NCBI GenBank assembly: GCA_938024995.1
Contig: CALJDU010000038.1
Span: 52,133-116,132 of the forward strand
DNA length: 64,000 nucleotides
Origin: an uncultured bacterium
GTDB lineage: Bacteria > Myxococcota_A > Polyangia > Polyangiales > Houyiibacteriaceae
Reading direction: 5' to 3'
Every line of letters starts with the position of its first letter. Position 1 is the stretch's first letter. The notes beneath the pieces were generated by a model. It searched no databases, was not told the origin of the DNA, and worked only from the letters and a program-made list of their open reading frames with translations. Shown here one piece after another: positions 19,860 to 27,807 of the stretch. The position numbers were made by a program, and so were the translations under genes.

Positions 19860-20300
19860 ATGACACGCGTGCGTTTGACAACACCACGCCCCTCAACAAG
19901 AACGGCGCTCGTGGATGTGGGAGAGCTCAAGGGCTTTTTAAAGCGGCTGAAGTGGAAACACGAGCCGCATGGAAACGAGACGCTGCGCTCTGTGCACGAC
20001 ACGGAGCAGGGCCCCGTCAACGTCTACCTCCGGCTCACGGAGAACTGGCTGATCGCTTCGGTCGTCCCGTTCCTCGATTCCCTCGACGGCGACAACTCGT
20101 TTGAGCTGTCCCGCTGGCTGCTCCGCATGAACCGCGACATGCGGCAGACGAAGTTCGCGTATGACGAGGACGGCGACGTCGTGCTCAGCGTTGAGCTCCC
20201 GACCGAGTCGCTCGACTACAGCGAAGTGGAGGCCGCGCTTCGAGCGCTCCTCGACGACACGATTGACCACCGAAGCACGCTCGGGAGAGGCACGCGATGA
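19860..20300 (+). CDS. YbjN-/CesT-like fold protein
   Basis: 146 residues from the ATG at 19860, which has GGAG 4 nt upstream; the frame is open farther 5' without coding character. The pattern of a helix (ELKGFLKRLKWKHE), a beta sheet (VNVYLRLTENWLIASVVPFL), then LLRMNRDMRQTKFAYDEDGDVVLSVELP and a final helix is that of YbjN or type III secretion chaperone-like domains. It probably binds a partner protein. The last 4 nt overlap the SRPBCC gene. Confidence 0.6.
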   Translation: MTRVRLTTPRPSTRTALVDVGELKGFLKRLKWKHEPHGNETLRSVHDTEQGPVNVYLRLTENWLIASVVPFLDSLDGDNSFELSRWLLRMNRDMRQTKFAYDEDGDVVLSVELPTESLDYSEVEAALRALLDDTIDHRSTLGRGTR

Positions 20301-20827
20301 GGATCGAGACAGATGCCGTGATCCCGTTCCCGCGCGCCGAGGTGTACCGCGCGTACCGCGATGAGATTCAGGACTTCGTGGAGTACTTCCCGAACATCCG
20401 GCAGATCGACGTGGAGGCTCGCAAAGAAGAAGGGCCACGCGTCGACCTGACCAACGTCTGGATCGGCGGCGGCGACATCCCGGAGCCGATCGTCAAGGTC
20501 ATCGGCGAGAGCGCGCTCTCATGGCACGACTACGCGGTCTGGCGACAGGACGACTGGACCTGCGACTGGCGAATCGAGACGCACTCGTTCACGGAAGCCG
20601 TCCGCTGCGAAGGCAAGAACCGCTTCGTCGATATCGGGGCGCGCACCCGGCTCGAGATCTGCGGCGAGATCGGCATCGACCTCAAGCGCGTCAAAGGCGT
20701 CCCTGGGCTCGTCGCGGGCTCGCTTGGACGAACCGTCGAGAAGTTCCTCGTGCGTCAGATCACCGCGAACCTGAACACGGTCAGCGAGGCCCTCACGCAG
20801 TACCTCCACTCGCGCGTCGAAGAGTAG
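20297..20827 (+). CDS. SRPBCC/START-like ligand-binding protein
   Basis: 176 residues. Starts MRIETDAVIPFPRAEVYRAY, the usual first strand of START/Bet v1-like proteins (a strand followed by PxxxVY). It continues with alternating strands and ends in a long C-terminal helix (EKFLVRQITANLNTVSEALTQ). Such domains enclose lipids or other hydrophobic ligands. It overlaps the YbjN-like gene by 4 nt and precedes a thioesterase-like gene by 10 nt, so a lipid-related role is plausible but not shown. Confidence 0.7.
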   Translation: MRIETDAVIPFPRAEVYRAYRDEIQDFVEYFPNIRQIDVEARKEEGPRVDLTNVWIGGGDIPEPIVKVIGESALSWHDYAVWRQDDWTCDWRIETHSFTEAVRCEGKNRFVDIGARTRLEICGEIGIDLKRVKGVPGLVAGSLGRTVEKFLVRQITANLNTVSEALTQYLHSRVEE

Positions 20828-20837
20828 TCCGCGCGCG

Positions 20838-21647
20838 ATGTCGCAACCGGATCGCTACGCCTTTCCTCTCTCGATGCCGCGGCACGCCTTCAACGCGAGA
20901 GACGCGGCGCGTGCCGGAGATGTCTGGCGGGCCTTCCAAGAGGTCGCGGTCGAAGCGTCCAGCCGCGCGGGTTGGCCGCCGAGCCGATATCGACGAGAGC
21001 GCTGCGCGTTTGTCGTCCGCGCGATGACGGTCGTGCATCACCTTGAGGCCGGGTACGGCGAGCCGCTCACCGCCTCGAGCTGGGTCAGTCGCTTCCGTCG
21101 CGAGATGCTCTCGACCCGTGAGGTCCGGCTCGAGAGCGCGCGCGGACCGATCGCGTCCGGGACTCAAGAGTGGGCCCACGTCAACGCCGCCATGAAGCCA
21201 ACCCGCGGGAGCGCCGCGCTGCTCGAGGCGTTCCCGGTCCGCGACGACCCCTCCACGATCACGTTGCCCGCCTTTGACCCCCATCCAGGCGGGACGCGCA
21301 CCCTCGCCTTTCAGCCGTGGCATGTCCGAATGGATCCGCTCGCCCACGCCAACCACCCGGCGTACATCGATTGGTGTGACGAGAACGTCTCGCGCGCCCT
21401 CGTCGCGCAGGGGGTCGATCCCGTGAAGCTGGTCTCGATCGCGGAGACCGTCTCCTATCGCGGAGGCGTCTGCGCCGGTGAAGACGTTGAGGTCCGCTCT
21501 CGTCTCGCCGGACGCGCCGAGCACGGATGGGTCTTCGAGCACGAGATCACGGTCGCGGGTACGCGCCGCGCGACCGCCGTGACCATTCGCGATTTGCCCG
21601 GGAAGCGGGACGTCCTCGCGGGCGCGTTTGACGCTCCTGAAGCGTGA
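20838..21647 (+). CDS. Double-hotdog acyl-ACP/acyl-CoA thioesterase-like protein
   Basis: 269 residues built as two hotdog units. Unit one (about 15-115) has VWRAFQEVAVEASSRAG and the sheet VVRAMTVVHHLEAGYGEPLTA. Unit two (about 155-260) has HANHPAYIDWCDENVSRAL, the hot-dog helix with its His-Asn-Asp cluster, and VSIAETVSYRGGVCAGEDVE. This resembles acyl-ACP thioesterases of the FatA/FatB class or 4-hydroxybenzoyl-CoA thioesterases, hydrolysing fatty acyl thioesters in the cytoplasm. Probable operon with the SRPBCC gene. Confidence 0.75.
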   Translation: MSQPDRYAFPLSMPRHAFNARDAARAGDVWRAFQEVAVEASSRAGWPPSRYRRERCAFVVRAMTVVHHLEAGYGEPLTASSWVSRFRREMLSTREVRLESARGPIASGTQEWAHVNAAMKPTRGSAALLEAFPVRDDPSTITLPAFDPHPGGTRTLAFQPWHVRMDPLAHANHPAYIDWCDENVSRALVAQGVDPVKLVSIAETVSYRGGVCAGEDVEVRSRLAGRAEHGWVFEHEITVAGTRRATAVTIRDLPGKRDVLAGAFDAPEA

Positions 21648-21663
21648 CGATAGAGCGGCCCTC

Positions 21664-23412
21664 ATGCCGTACCTCTCTCCTCCGGCGCGCTCCTCCTTCG
21701 ATCTGGGCGTGACGCAAACGCGCGCGCTCCTCTTCGCCTTCACCGCCGCGGCGAGCTGGCTTGGCTGCGGCGGCCCGACCGCGCTCCCGACCTGTCCCGA
21801 GCCGCCGAAGACGGTCACGATCTCGATCGTTGGCACCAACGACCTACACGGGCGTCTGTCGGCGACTCCGATCCTCGGCGGTTACTTGAACAACCTGCGC
21901 GCCGCGCGAACAGCGGACGGTGGCGGGGTGGTGCTCGTGGACGGCGGTGACATGTGGCAAGGCACGATCGAGTCCAACCTCGGGGAAGGCGCGGCCGGCG
22001 TCGCGGCTTACAACGCGCTCGGCTACTCCGCCGCGACCATCGGGAACCACGAGTTCGACTACGGTCCGGTGGGTCCACGGGCGACCCCGGCCGGTGACGA
22101 GGACCCGCGCGGAGCGCTCCTCGCGCGGGTTCAAGAAGCGACGTTTCCGATCTTGTCGGCCAACCTCTTCGACGCCACGCGGAACGAGCGCGTCGACTGG
22201 CCCGGCGTGAGCCCCACCGCGCTCGTCCAAGCGGGCCCGGTCTCGGTCGGCATCATCGGCGTGACGACCGAGGAGACCCTCGGCACCACGATCGCCGCCA
22301 ACGTCGCCGGTCTCGCGATGGCGAGCGTGGCCGAGACAATTCAAGCGCACGCGCTCACGCTTCGGGAGCGCGGCGCGGCGCTGATCGTGGTCGCGGCGCA
22401 CGCGGGCGGGAAGTGCTCACGCTTTGACGATCCCGATGACCTGGAGCACTGCGAAGAGGACGAAGAGATCTTCGAAGTCGCGCGCGCGCTGCCAACCGGT
22501 CTTGTTGACGTCATCGTCGGTGGACACACCCACGCCGGCGTCGCGCACCGCGTGAACGGCATCGCGATCATCGAGTCGTTCGCGAACGGCTACGCCTTTG
22601 GCCGAGTCGACGTCGTGGTGCGCGGTTCCGAGGTCCGCGACGTGCGGATCTTTGCGCCGCGTCCCCTGTGCGAAAACAACGCGCGAGATGATGGCGGGTG
22701 CCTCCTCGGCCGGTATGAAGGGCGCGCGGTCGTGCCCGATGACGCGATCCTCGCGCTCATCCACGACGCCGTCAGCCAAGCGGAAGTGGAGCGCGCGCGC
22801 TCTCTGGAGGTCACGCTCTCGGCTCCCTTCCGGCGCAGCTACGACCACGAGAGCGTGCTCGGAAACTTCCTCACGGAGATGATGCTTCACGCGCGCCCCG
22901 ACGCGGACATCGCGCTCCTGAACGGCGGCGGGCTCCGCGCCTCGCTCGACGAGGGGCCGCTCACCTACGGCGCGCTCTACGAAGCCTTCCCCTTCGACAA
23001 TCGATTCGCTTCGGTGCGCATCACCGGGGCCGAGCTCACGGAGATGTTCATTCGCAACTTGGCGAGCGACCGCGGTGTCCTGATCGTCGCGGGGGTCAGC
23101 GTCGAGGCGAGCTGCGGCGCCGGCGGCATGACGGTCGTCCTTCGCGATCGACAGGGCGAAGTGATCCCGCGCGACGCGGAGCTGACCGTGTCCACCAGCG
23201 ACTACCTCGCGACCAGCGGCACGTTTGCACAGGTTCGTGAAGCGCGCCCCGACGCCGTTTCCATCGAAGACGGAGACGCGATGCGCGATGTTCTCGCGGA
23301 GCACATCGCGAAGCTAGAGGGCACGCTTGACCCAGAGGCCTTCCTCTCCGCGGACAACACCAGGGTCCGGCTCTCCGAACCGCGCCCTCTTCGCTGCGAC
23401 TCGATCAACTAG
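21664..23412 (+). CDS. 5'-nucleotidase/metallophosphatase lipoprotein (UshA type)
   Basis: 582 residues from ATG 21664, which gives a signal peptide ending in a lipobox (SWLGC, Cys35). The metallophosphatase domain shows GTNDLHG (D60, H62), DGGDMWQG (D96), GNHEFDYG (N128, H129) and GGHTHAG. The C-terminal substrate domain shows LLNGGGLRA and the YGALYEAFPFDNRF loop. It is predicted to hydrolyse nucleotides or sugar nucleotides outside the cytoplasmic membrane using two metal ions. The gene starts 16 nt after the thioesterase stop. Confidence 0.9.
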   Translation: MPYLSPPARSSFDLGVTQTRALLFAFTAAASWLGCGGPTALPTCPEPPKTVTISIVGTNDLHGRLSATPILGGYLNNLRAARTADGGGVVLVDGGDMWQGTIESNLGEGAAGVAAYNALGYSAATIGNHEFDYGPVGPRATPAGDEDPRGALLARVQEATFPILSANLFDATRNERVDWPGVSPTALVQAGPVSVGIIGVTTEETLGTTIAANVAGLAMASVAETIQAHALTLRERGAALIVVAAHAGGKCSRFDDPDDLEHCEEDEEIFEVARALPTGLVDVIVGGHTHAGVAHRVNGIAIIESFANGYAFGRVDVVVRGSEVRDVRIFAPRPLCENNARDDGGCLLGRYEGRAVVPDDAILALIHDAVSQAEVERARSLEVTLSAPFRRSYDHESVLGNFLTEMMLHARPDADIALLNGGGLRASLDEGPLTYGALYEAFPFDNRFASVRITGAELTEMFIRNLASDRGVLIVAGVSVEASCGAGGMTVVLRDRQGEVIPRDAELTVSTSDYLATSGTFAQVREARPDAVSIEDGDAMRDVLAEHIAKLEGTLDPEAFLSADNTRVRLSEPRPLRCDSIN

Positions 23413-23447
23413 ATGGAACGAAGCGCGCCGATGGAGTATCGACGAGC

Positions 23448-24707
23448 GTGAACCACGCCGAGCCACAGGAACGTCTCGGGTCGACCATCGGCGGCTACCT
23501 ATTGGAGTCGATCGTTGGCGTCGGCGCGACCGGTGTCGTCTTCGAGGCGACGCGGGACGGTCTACCTGATCCGGTCGCGCTAAAGGTCCTCTCACGCGGC
23601 TTCGGTGAGATCAGTGGTCTCAAGGAGCGGTTCGTCCGAGAAGCGCGCGCCCTTCGGCGGCTGCGACACGAGAACGTCGTTGAGGTGATCGACTACGGCG
23701 TCGACGGCGACGACACGTTTATCGCGATGGAGCTCCTCGAAGGGGAGAGCTTGGAGGACGAGCTCGCCGGAAACGCGCTGGACCCCAAGCGCGCGGTCGC
23801 CATCGTCAAGGACGTGCTCCGCGGGCTGGCCGAAGCGCACGCTCAAGGGCTGGTCCACCGCGACCTCAAGCCCGCGAATGTCTTCCTCTCCATCGGCGCA
23901 GTGGCGGAGACGGTCAAGCTGCTCGACTTCGGCTTGGTCAAGTTCCTCTCGTCCGACATCTTCGAGGAGGAACACGAAGAGGGCGAAGAGGACGTCACGC
24001 TGACGCGTCGCGGGCGCGTCGTGGGCACGCCCGCGTACATGGCTCCCGAACAGGTCACCGGCACGCGCGTTGACGTCCGCGCCGATGTGTACGCCGCAGG
24101 TGTCTTGCTTTTCGAGCTGCTCGCCGACCGGCGCCCGTTCGACTACGACAGTCGCGACCGCGTCATGCGCGCGCATCTGTTCGAGTCTCCACCCGGCATG
24201 ATGGAATCGCGGCCGGGGCTGTGGGTCACGCCAGAGCTCGAGCTCACCGTCGCCCAAGCGCTCGCGAAGGATCCGCGGCATCGCTTCGCGAACGCGGAGG
24301 AGATGCTCAACGCGCTTCTCGCCTTGCCTGAAGACGCGACGCGGGTCGACGAAGCAGCAGACGTCGAGCGGCGCCGCGAACGAGAGCGCCCCGCGCCCGA
24401 GGTCATCACGGAGGAAGCGCGCCGTACGCTCGCGTCGCGCCGGCCCGCGACGCCACGCTCACCAGACGAAGACGGAGTCGGGACGGTGGATCTCACCGCG
24501 ACGGACTCCACGGGAGAGGGCGCGCCCATTCACGACGCCGCGATCCTGGACGGCCTCGCGCGCGCGGCCGGTGACCCCGCAGATGGCGACCGCTACCCCG
24601 CCATGAAACAGAGCCCGCGCTGGCTGAGCGCGCTGGTCTGGTGCCTCGGCTTCGGCCTCTTGCTGGCGATCGTCGGCGCGGTCGGCTGGTCCACTCAGCT
24701 GCGCTAA
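23448..24707 (+). CDS. Serine/threonine protein kinase (PknB type) with C-terminal membrane helix
   Basis: 419 residues, GTG start. Kinase motifs in order: glycine loop GVGATGVVFEA, Lys46 in ALKVL, HRDLKPANV (138-146), DFGLVK (160-165), MAPEQ, and the conserved Asp in VDVRADVYAAG. The domain ends about residue 285. A charged disordered region (about 290-385) leads to one C-terminal transmembrane helix (WLSALVWCLGFGLLLAIVGA), with almost nothing outside the membrane. Eukaryote-like kinases are abundant in myxobacteria. The acidic insertion EEEHEEGEEDV in the activation segment is unusual. Confidence 0.92.
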   Translation: MNHAEPQERLGSTIGGYLLESIVGVGATGVVFEATRDGLPDPVALKVLSRGFGEISGLKERFVREARALRRLRHENVVEVIDYGVDGDDTFIAMELLEGESLEDELAGNALDPKRAVAIVKDVLRGLAEAHAQGLVHRDLKPANVFLSIGAVAETVKLLDFGLVKFLSSDIFEEEHEEGEEDVTLTRRGRVVGTPAYMAPEQVTGTRVDVRADVYAAGVLLFELLADRRPFDYDSRDRVMRAHLFESPPGMMESRPGLWVTPELELTVAQALAKDPRHRFANAEEMLNALLALPEDATRVDEAADVERRRERERPAPEVITEEARRTLASRRPATPRSPDEDGVGTVDLTATDSTGEGAPIHDAAILDGLARAAGDPADGDRYPAMKQSPRWLSALVWCLGFGLLLAIVGAVGWSTQLR

Positions 24708-24760
24708 CCCCCTTCTGGTGCCGCCAGCCTCAGGGCTCGACGTCGCCGTCGAGGTCGCGC

Positions 24761-24788
24761 TCGACGTCCGCGCTTGACTGAGTATGCT
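24761..24788 (+). promoter_or_regulatory. Putative promoter close to the GTG at 24797
   Basis: TCGACG (4/6), a 16-nt spacer and TATGCT (4/6), ending 8 nt before the GTG start. Assigned by eye. Confidence 0.3.
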
Positions 24789-24796
24789 CGCCGCCC

Positions 24797-26221
24797 GTGT
24801 CCCGACTCGCTCAGCTCCGGCAACGCGCCGCGCTCCCCGCGCTGATCTTCGTCATCGCGTCGAGCGTCTACGTCGGCACCTCCGCGAAACGCGTCACGCA
24901 TCCCCTCGAGGACAACCACTTCGTTCACCTCGCGAACTCGTTTCTTCATGGACGCCTCCACCAAGAGGGTCCCCCTCCTGGGCAGAACGACTGGGCGTGC
25001 TTCGACACGGTCGACCAAGACACGTGCCCAAACAACCGGTGGGCGTTCCCCGATCCCGAGCGGTATCGCTTCTACGTCTCGTTCCCTCCCTTTCCCGCGG
25101 TCGTCATCGCGCCCGCGGTCGCGCTCTTTGGGACCGGGCTCTACGATGGGCTCTTCTGGGCGATCCTCGCCGGCTTCGCGCCCGCGATCCTCTACATCCT
25201 CTTGCGGCACTTACGCGAGAGCGGTCGCTCGAAGCGTCGACGGCGCGATGACCTGTTGTTGGTCGCGCTCTTCGCGGTGGGCTCGGTCTACTACTTCACC
25301 GCGGTTCAAGGCGCGGTGTGGTTCAGCGCGCACGTCGTCGCGTGCTCTTTGCTCTTCCTCTATTTGCTCTTCGGGATCGACGCGCGGCGCCCCGTGCTCG
25401 CCGGGCTGATGCTCGGGCTCTGCTTCATGACGCGGCCAACGACCGCCTTCCTCGCGATCTTTTTTGGAATCGAGGCGCTCCGCGTCTCCCGGCGGAAGGT
25501 CGCGCGCTCAAGCGAGACGTCTGAGGAAGACGAAGCGAGCGAGGATGACGATCGTGCGGACGAAGACGAGAGCGAAGAGACCAACCTCAACCTCGTCGCG
25601 TTCCTCCGCGCGGTTGACGTCCGCGCCGCGCTCGCGCTGATCATGAAGTTCAGCGCGCCGATCCTCGTTATCGGTGGCATCGCGATGTGGATGAACCAGG
25701 CGCGCTTCGCGGATCCCTTCGAGTTCGGGCACACCTACCTGCAGATCCGTTGGCGACCACGGATCGAGCGCTGGGGTCTGTTCAACTACCACTACTTCAG
25801 CAAGAACCTCGCGGTCTTCGCCGCGTCGCTTCCCTGGCTCAGCTCCGCGCGCCCCTTCATCAAGATCAGTCGTCACGGCCTCGCGCTTTGGTTCACCACC
25901 CCGAACCTCCTCGCGGTCCTCTGGCCGAAGCGCGTCAGCTGGACGATGGTCGCGCTCTTCGTCGCCATCATCCCCGTCGCCTTGATGAACCTGATGTACC
26001 AGAACAGCGGGTGGATCCAGTTCGGCTACCGCTTCTCCCTGGACTATCTCCCGCTCGTCTTCGTGGCGATCGCCCTCTCGCGGCAGCGCTTCGGAAAACT
26101 CTTCTGGGCGCTCGCGATCTTCTCCATCGTGGTGAACACATTTGGCGCGATCACGTTCAACCGCGCGGGTGAGTTTTATGACGGCGATGGCTCGCAGAAC
26201 GTTCTCTTTCAACCCGACTGA
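24797..26221 (+). CDS. Polytopic membrane protein, GT-C glycosyltransferase-like
   Basis: 474 residues, GTG start, about ten hydrophobic helices. The first periplasmic loop carries EDNHFVHLANSFLHGRLH and a DxD-poor but Asp/Asn-rich segment, and YRFYVSFPPFPAVVIAP follows, reminiscent of the ArnT/PMT-like GT-C fold that uses polyprenyl-phosphate sugars. A strongly acidic cytoplasmic loop (about 236-258, runs of Glu and Asp) interrupts the helices. FGYRFSLDYLPLVFVA near the C-terminus is typical of these enzymes. Function assigned at fold level only. Confidence 0.65.
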   Translation: MSRLAQLRQRAALPALIFVIASSVYVGTSAKRVTHPLEDNHFVHLANSFLHGRLHQEGPPPGQNDWACFDTVDQDTCPNNRWAFPDPERYRFYVSFPPFPAVVIAPAVALFGTGLYDGLFWAILAGFAPAILYILLRHLRESGRSKRRRRDDLLLVALFAVGSVYYFTAVQGAVWFSAHVVACSLLFLYLLFGIDARRPVLAGLMLGLCFMTRPTTAFLAIFFGIEALRVSRRKVARSSETSEEDEASEDDDRADEDESEETNLNLVAFLRAVDVRAALALIMKFSAPILVIGGIAMWMNQARFADPFEFGHTYLQIRWRPRIERWGLFNYHYFSKNLAVFAASLPWLSSARPFIKISRHGLALWFTTPNLLAVLWPKRVSWTMVALFVAIIPVALMNLMYQNSGWIQFGYRFSLDYLPLVFVAIALSRQRFGKLFWALAIFSIVVNTFGAITFNRAGEFYDGDGSQNVLFQPD

Positions 26222-26305
26222 GGGAGCGTTTCGGTTCCGCTAGATGTGAGCGAGACCGCCCAAGGGGTCGTTGCCAACGCGCGCGATGCGACCCACCTTT
26301 AATCT

Positions 26306-26659
26306 ATGGCGAGTCGGAAGTTCACGATGCCCCGCGACCCGACGTTGCTCCCGCCGAGCGCGAGCCGAGAGCGACCGCTGGTCCCCGTCACCGATGCACG
26401 TGACGCTGCGGTCGAGAGCTTGACGAGCGCGCTCACCGCCGGAGGTCGACCCGCGCCGGGACGTTCTGTGGAACGCGTCGTCCGGAAGAAGCTCGAGATC
26501 ATCGGCCAGTCTTTTGAGAACTGCACGATCGAAGCGCTCGCGAAGGCGCTCACCGAAACCGAGAAGATGTTCGGGCTGCAGTACTTGTCTCAAGCCGTCC
26601 AGCGGAACTACCGCGAGACGCGCGATCTCTTCCTTCAGAGCGCAGCCGCTGACAGCTAG
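26306..26659 (+). CDS. Small helical protein of unknown function
   Basis: 117 residues. A disordered start (Pro/Arg rich, 1-45) is followed by helices (VERVVRKKLEIIGQSFENCT, IEALAKALTETEKMF, LQYLSQAVQRNYRETRDLFL). No family recognised and no signal peptide. The next 195 nt to the following gene contain nothing I can identify. Confidence 0.55.
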   Translation: MASRKFTMPRDPTLLPPSASRERPLVPVTDARDAAVESLTSALTAGGRPAPGRSVERVVRKKLEIIGQSFENCTIEALAKALTETEKMFGLQYLSQAVQRNYRETRDLFLQSAAADS

Positions 26660-26854
26660 CGCAGCGCGCGATCGAAGTGAGAGACAGGTCTCGAAAGAGA
26701 CCGCCAAAAAGAATGAACATCCCGTGACTCTCGGGCGACGTACTTGTGCGCCGTTTCCGCGCACTGACCCACTCTGACCCAGGACTCTGTGACCTCATTC
26801 TTCGTAGAACGCGATCGATCAACGTGGCACGGAACTCGCTACTCCAACCACTCG

Positions 26855-27697
26855 ATGCACGGGCGTCCAAACCTCTCTCTCCTCTCCTTGCTCGCCGTCA
26901 TGTTGATGTCTGCGTGTGCGCCAGCCGGTCTCCTGCAGCCCGCGCGTCAGGTCCCCGAAGGTCGTCTCCAGGTCACCACGCAAGCGAGCGTCACCCTCCC
27001 TTCCGGACTCGCGCGCGAGACGGTCGACGAGGCGCGCGCGGCAGACGAAAACATCAGCGGCACGTTGAACCGAAGCGAGCTGACGGAGCTCACCAACGCG
27101 ATGAGCGGCTTGCTCTTGCACCCACCTGGCGGTGACGCGCAGCTCTCCCTCGCGTACGGCGCGAGCAAGCGAGTCGAGATCGGCGCGCGGGTCGGCGGCA
27201 TGGGCGGCGGCGCGTGGGCGCGCTTTCAGTTTCTCCGGATGCGTCCCGGCATTTACGGCTCGTTCGGCATCAGCACCCACTTCGCGTTCGCGGCCACCCC
27301 TATCGACCGCTTCACAGAAGACATCGAGGTCGGTCACGCGCGTCGTCAAGAACTCTCGTTCCCGCTCACGCTTGGCTACAGCCGACGCCACGTCCACCTG
27401 TGGGTAGGCGCGAGGGTGTCGCTCGCGCGTCACGACGCCGCGGCGACCGCTTGCGTCAGCGGTGACTGTGCGGAGCGAGCTGACATCGACCTAGACGCGC
27501 GGACGGCCTACTTCGGCGGCGAGCTGGGCGCGGCCTTTGGAACGGGCCGCTTCTGGTTCTCCTTCGGCCTGAGCGTCGGACAGATGCGGTCGCGTGCTCA
27601 GATCGATGCGGAGATGCTCGGCCGTCGCATGGAAGAGGAGATCAACCGACGCGGGCTGCTGCTTACGCCGTCGCTGGGTCTCATCTTCTGGATGTAG
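26855..27697 (+). CDS. Outer-membrane-type beta-rich lipoprotein
   Basis: 280 residues from ATG 26855 (MHGRPNLSLLSLLAVMLMSAC), giving a signal peptide with lipobox LMSAC; the 22 codons upstream in frame carry no feature. The mature part alternates short amphipathic strands with aromatic ends (QLSLAYGASKRVEIGARVGG, GIYGSFGISTHFAFAA, HLWVGARVSLA, FWFSFGLSVGQM) and ends in LIFWM, a beta-barrel-like terminal. No enzymatic motif. A disulphide is possible in ACVSGDC. Confidence 0.65.
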   Translation: MHGRPNLSLLSLLAVMLMSACAPAGLLQPARQVPEGRLQVTTQASVTLPSGLARETVDEARAADENISGTLNRSELTELTNAMSGLLLHPPGGDAQLSLAYGASKRVEIGARVGGMGGGAWARFQFLRMRPGIYGSFGISTHFAFAATPIDRFTEDIEVGHARRQELSFPLTLGYSRRHVHLWVGARVSLARHDAAATACVSGDCAERADIDLDARTAYFGGELGAAFGTGRFWFSFGLSVGQMRSRAQIDAEMLGRRMEEEINRRGLLLTPSLGLIFWM

Positions 27698-27807
27698 CTG
27701 AGCGCGTTTGGAGCTCCAGAGCCGCGCGAAGCGCCTCCAGAAACAGCTCTGTCACGTTGGCCAAGCGTCGGATGGACGTGAGCCCAAATGCGGAATAGAC
27801 CGCCGGC

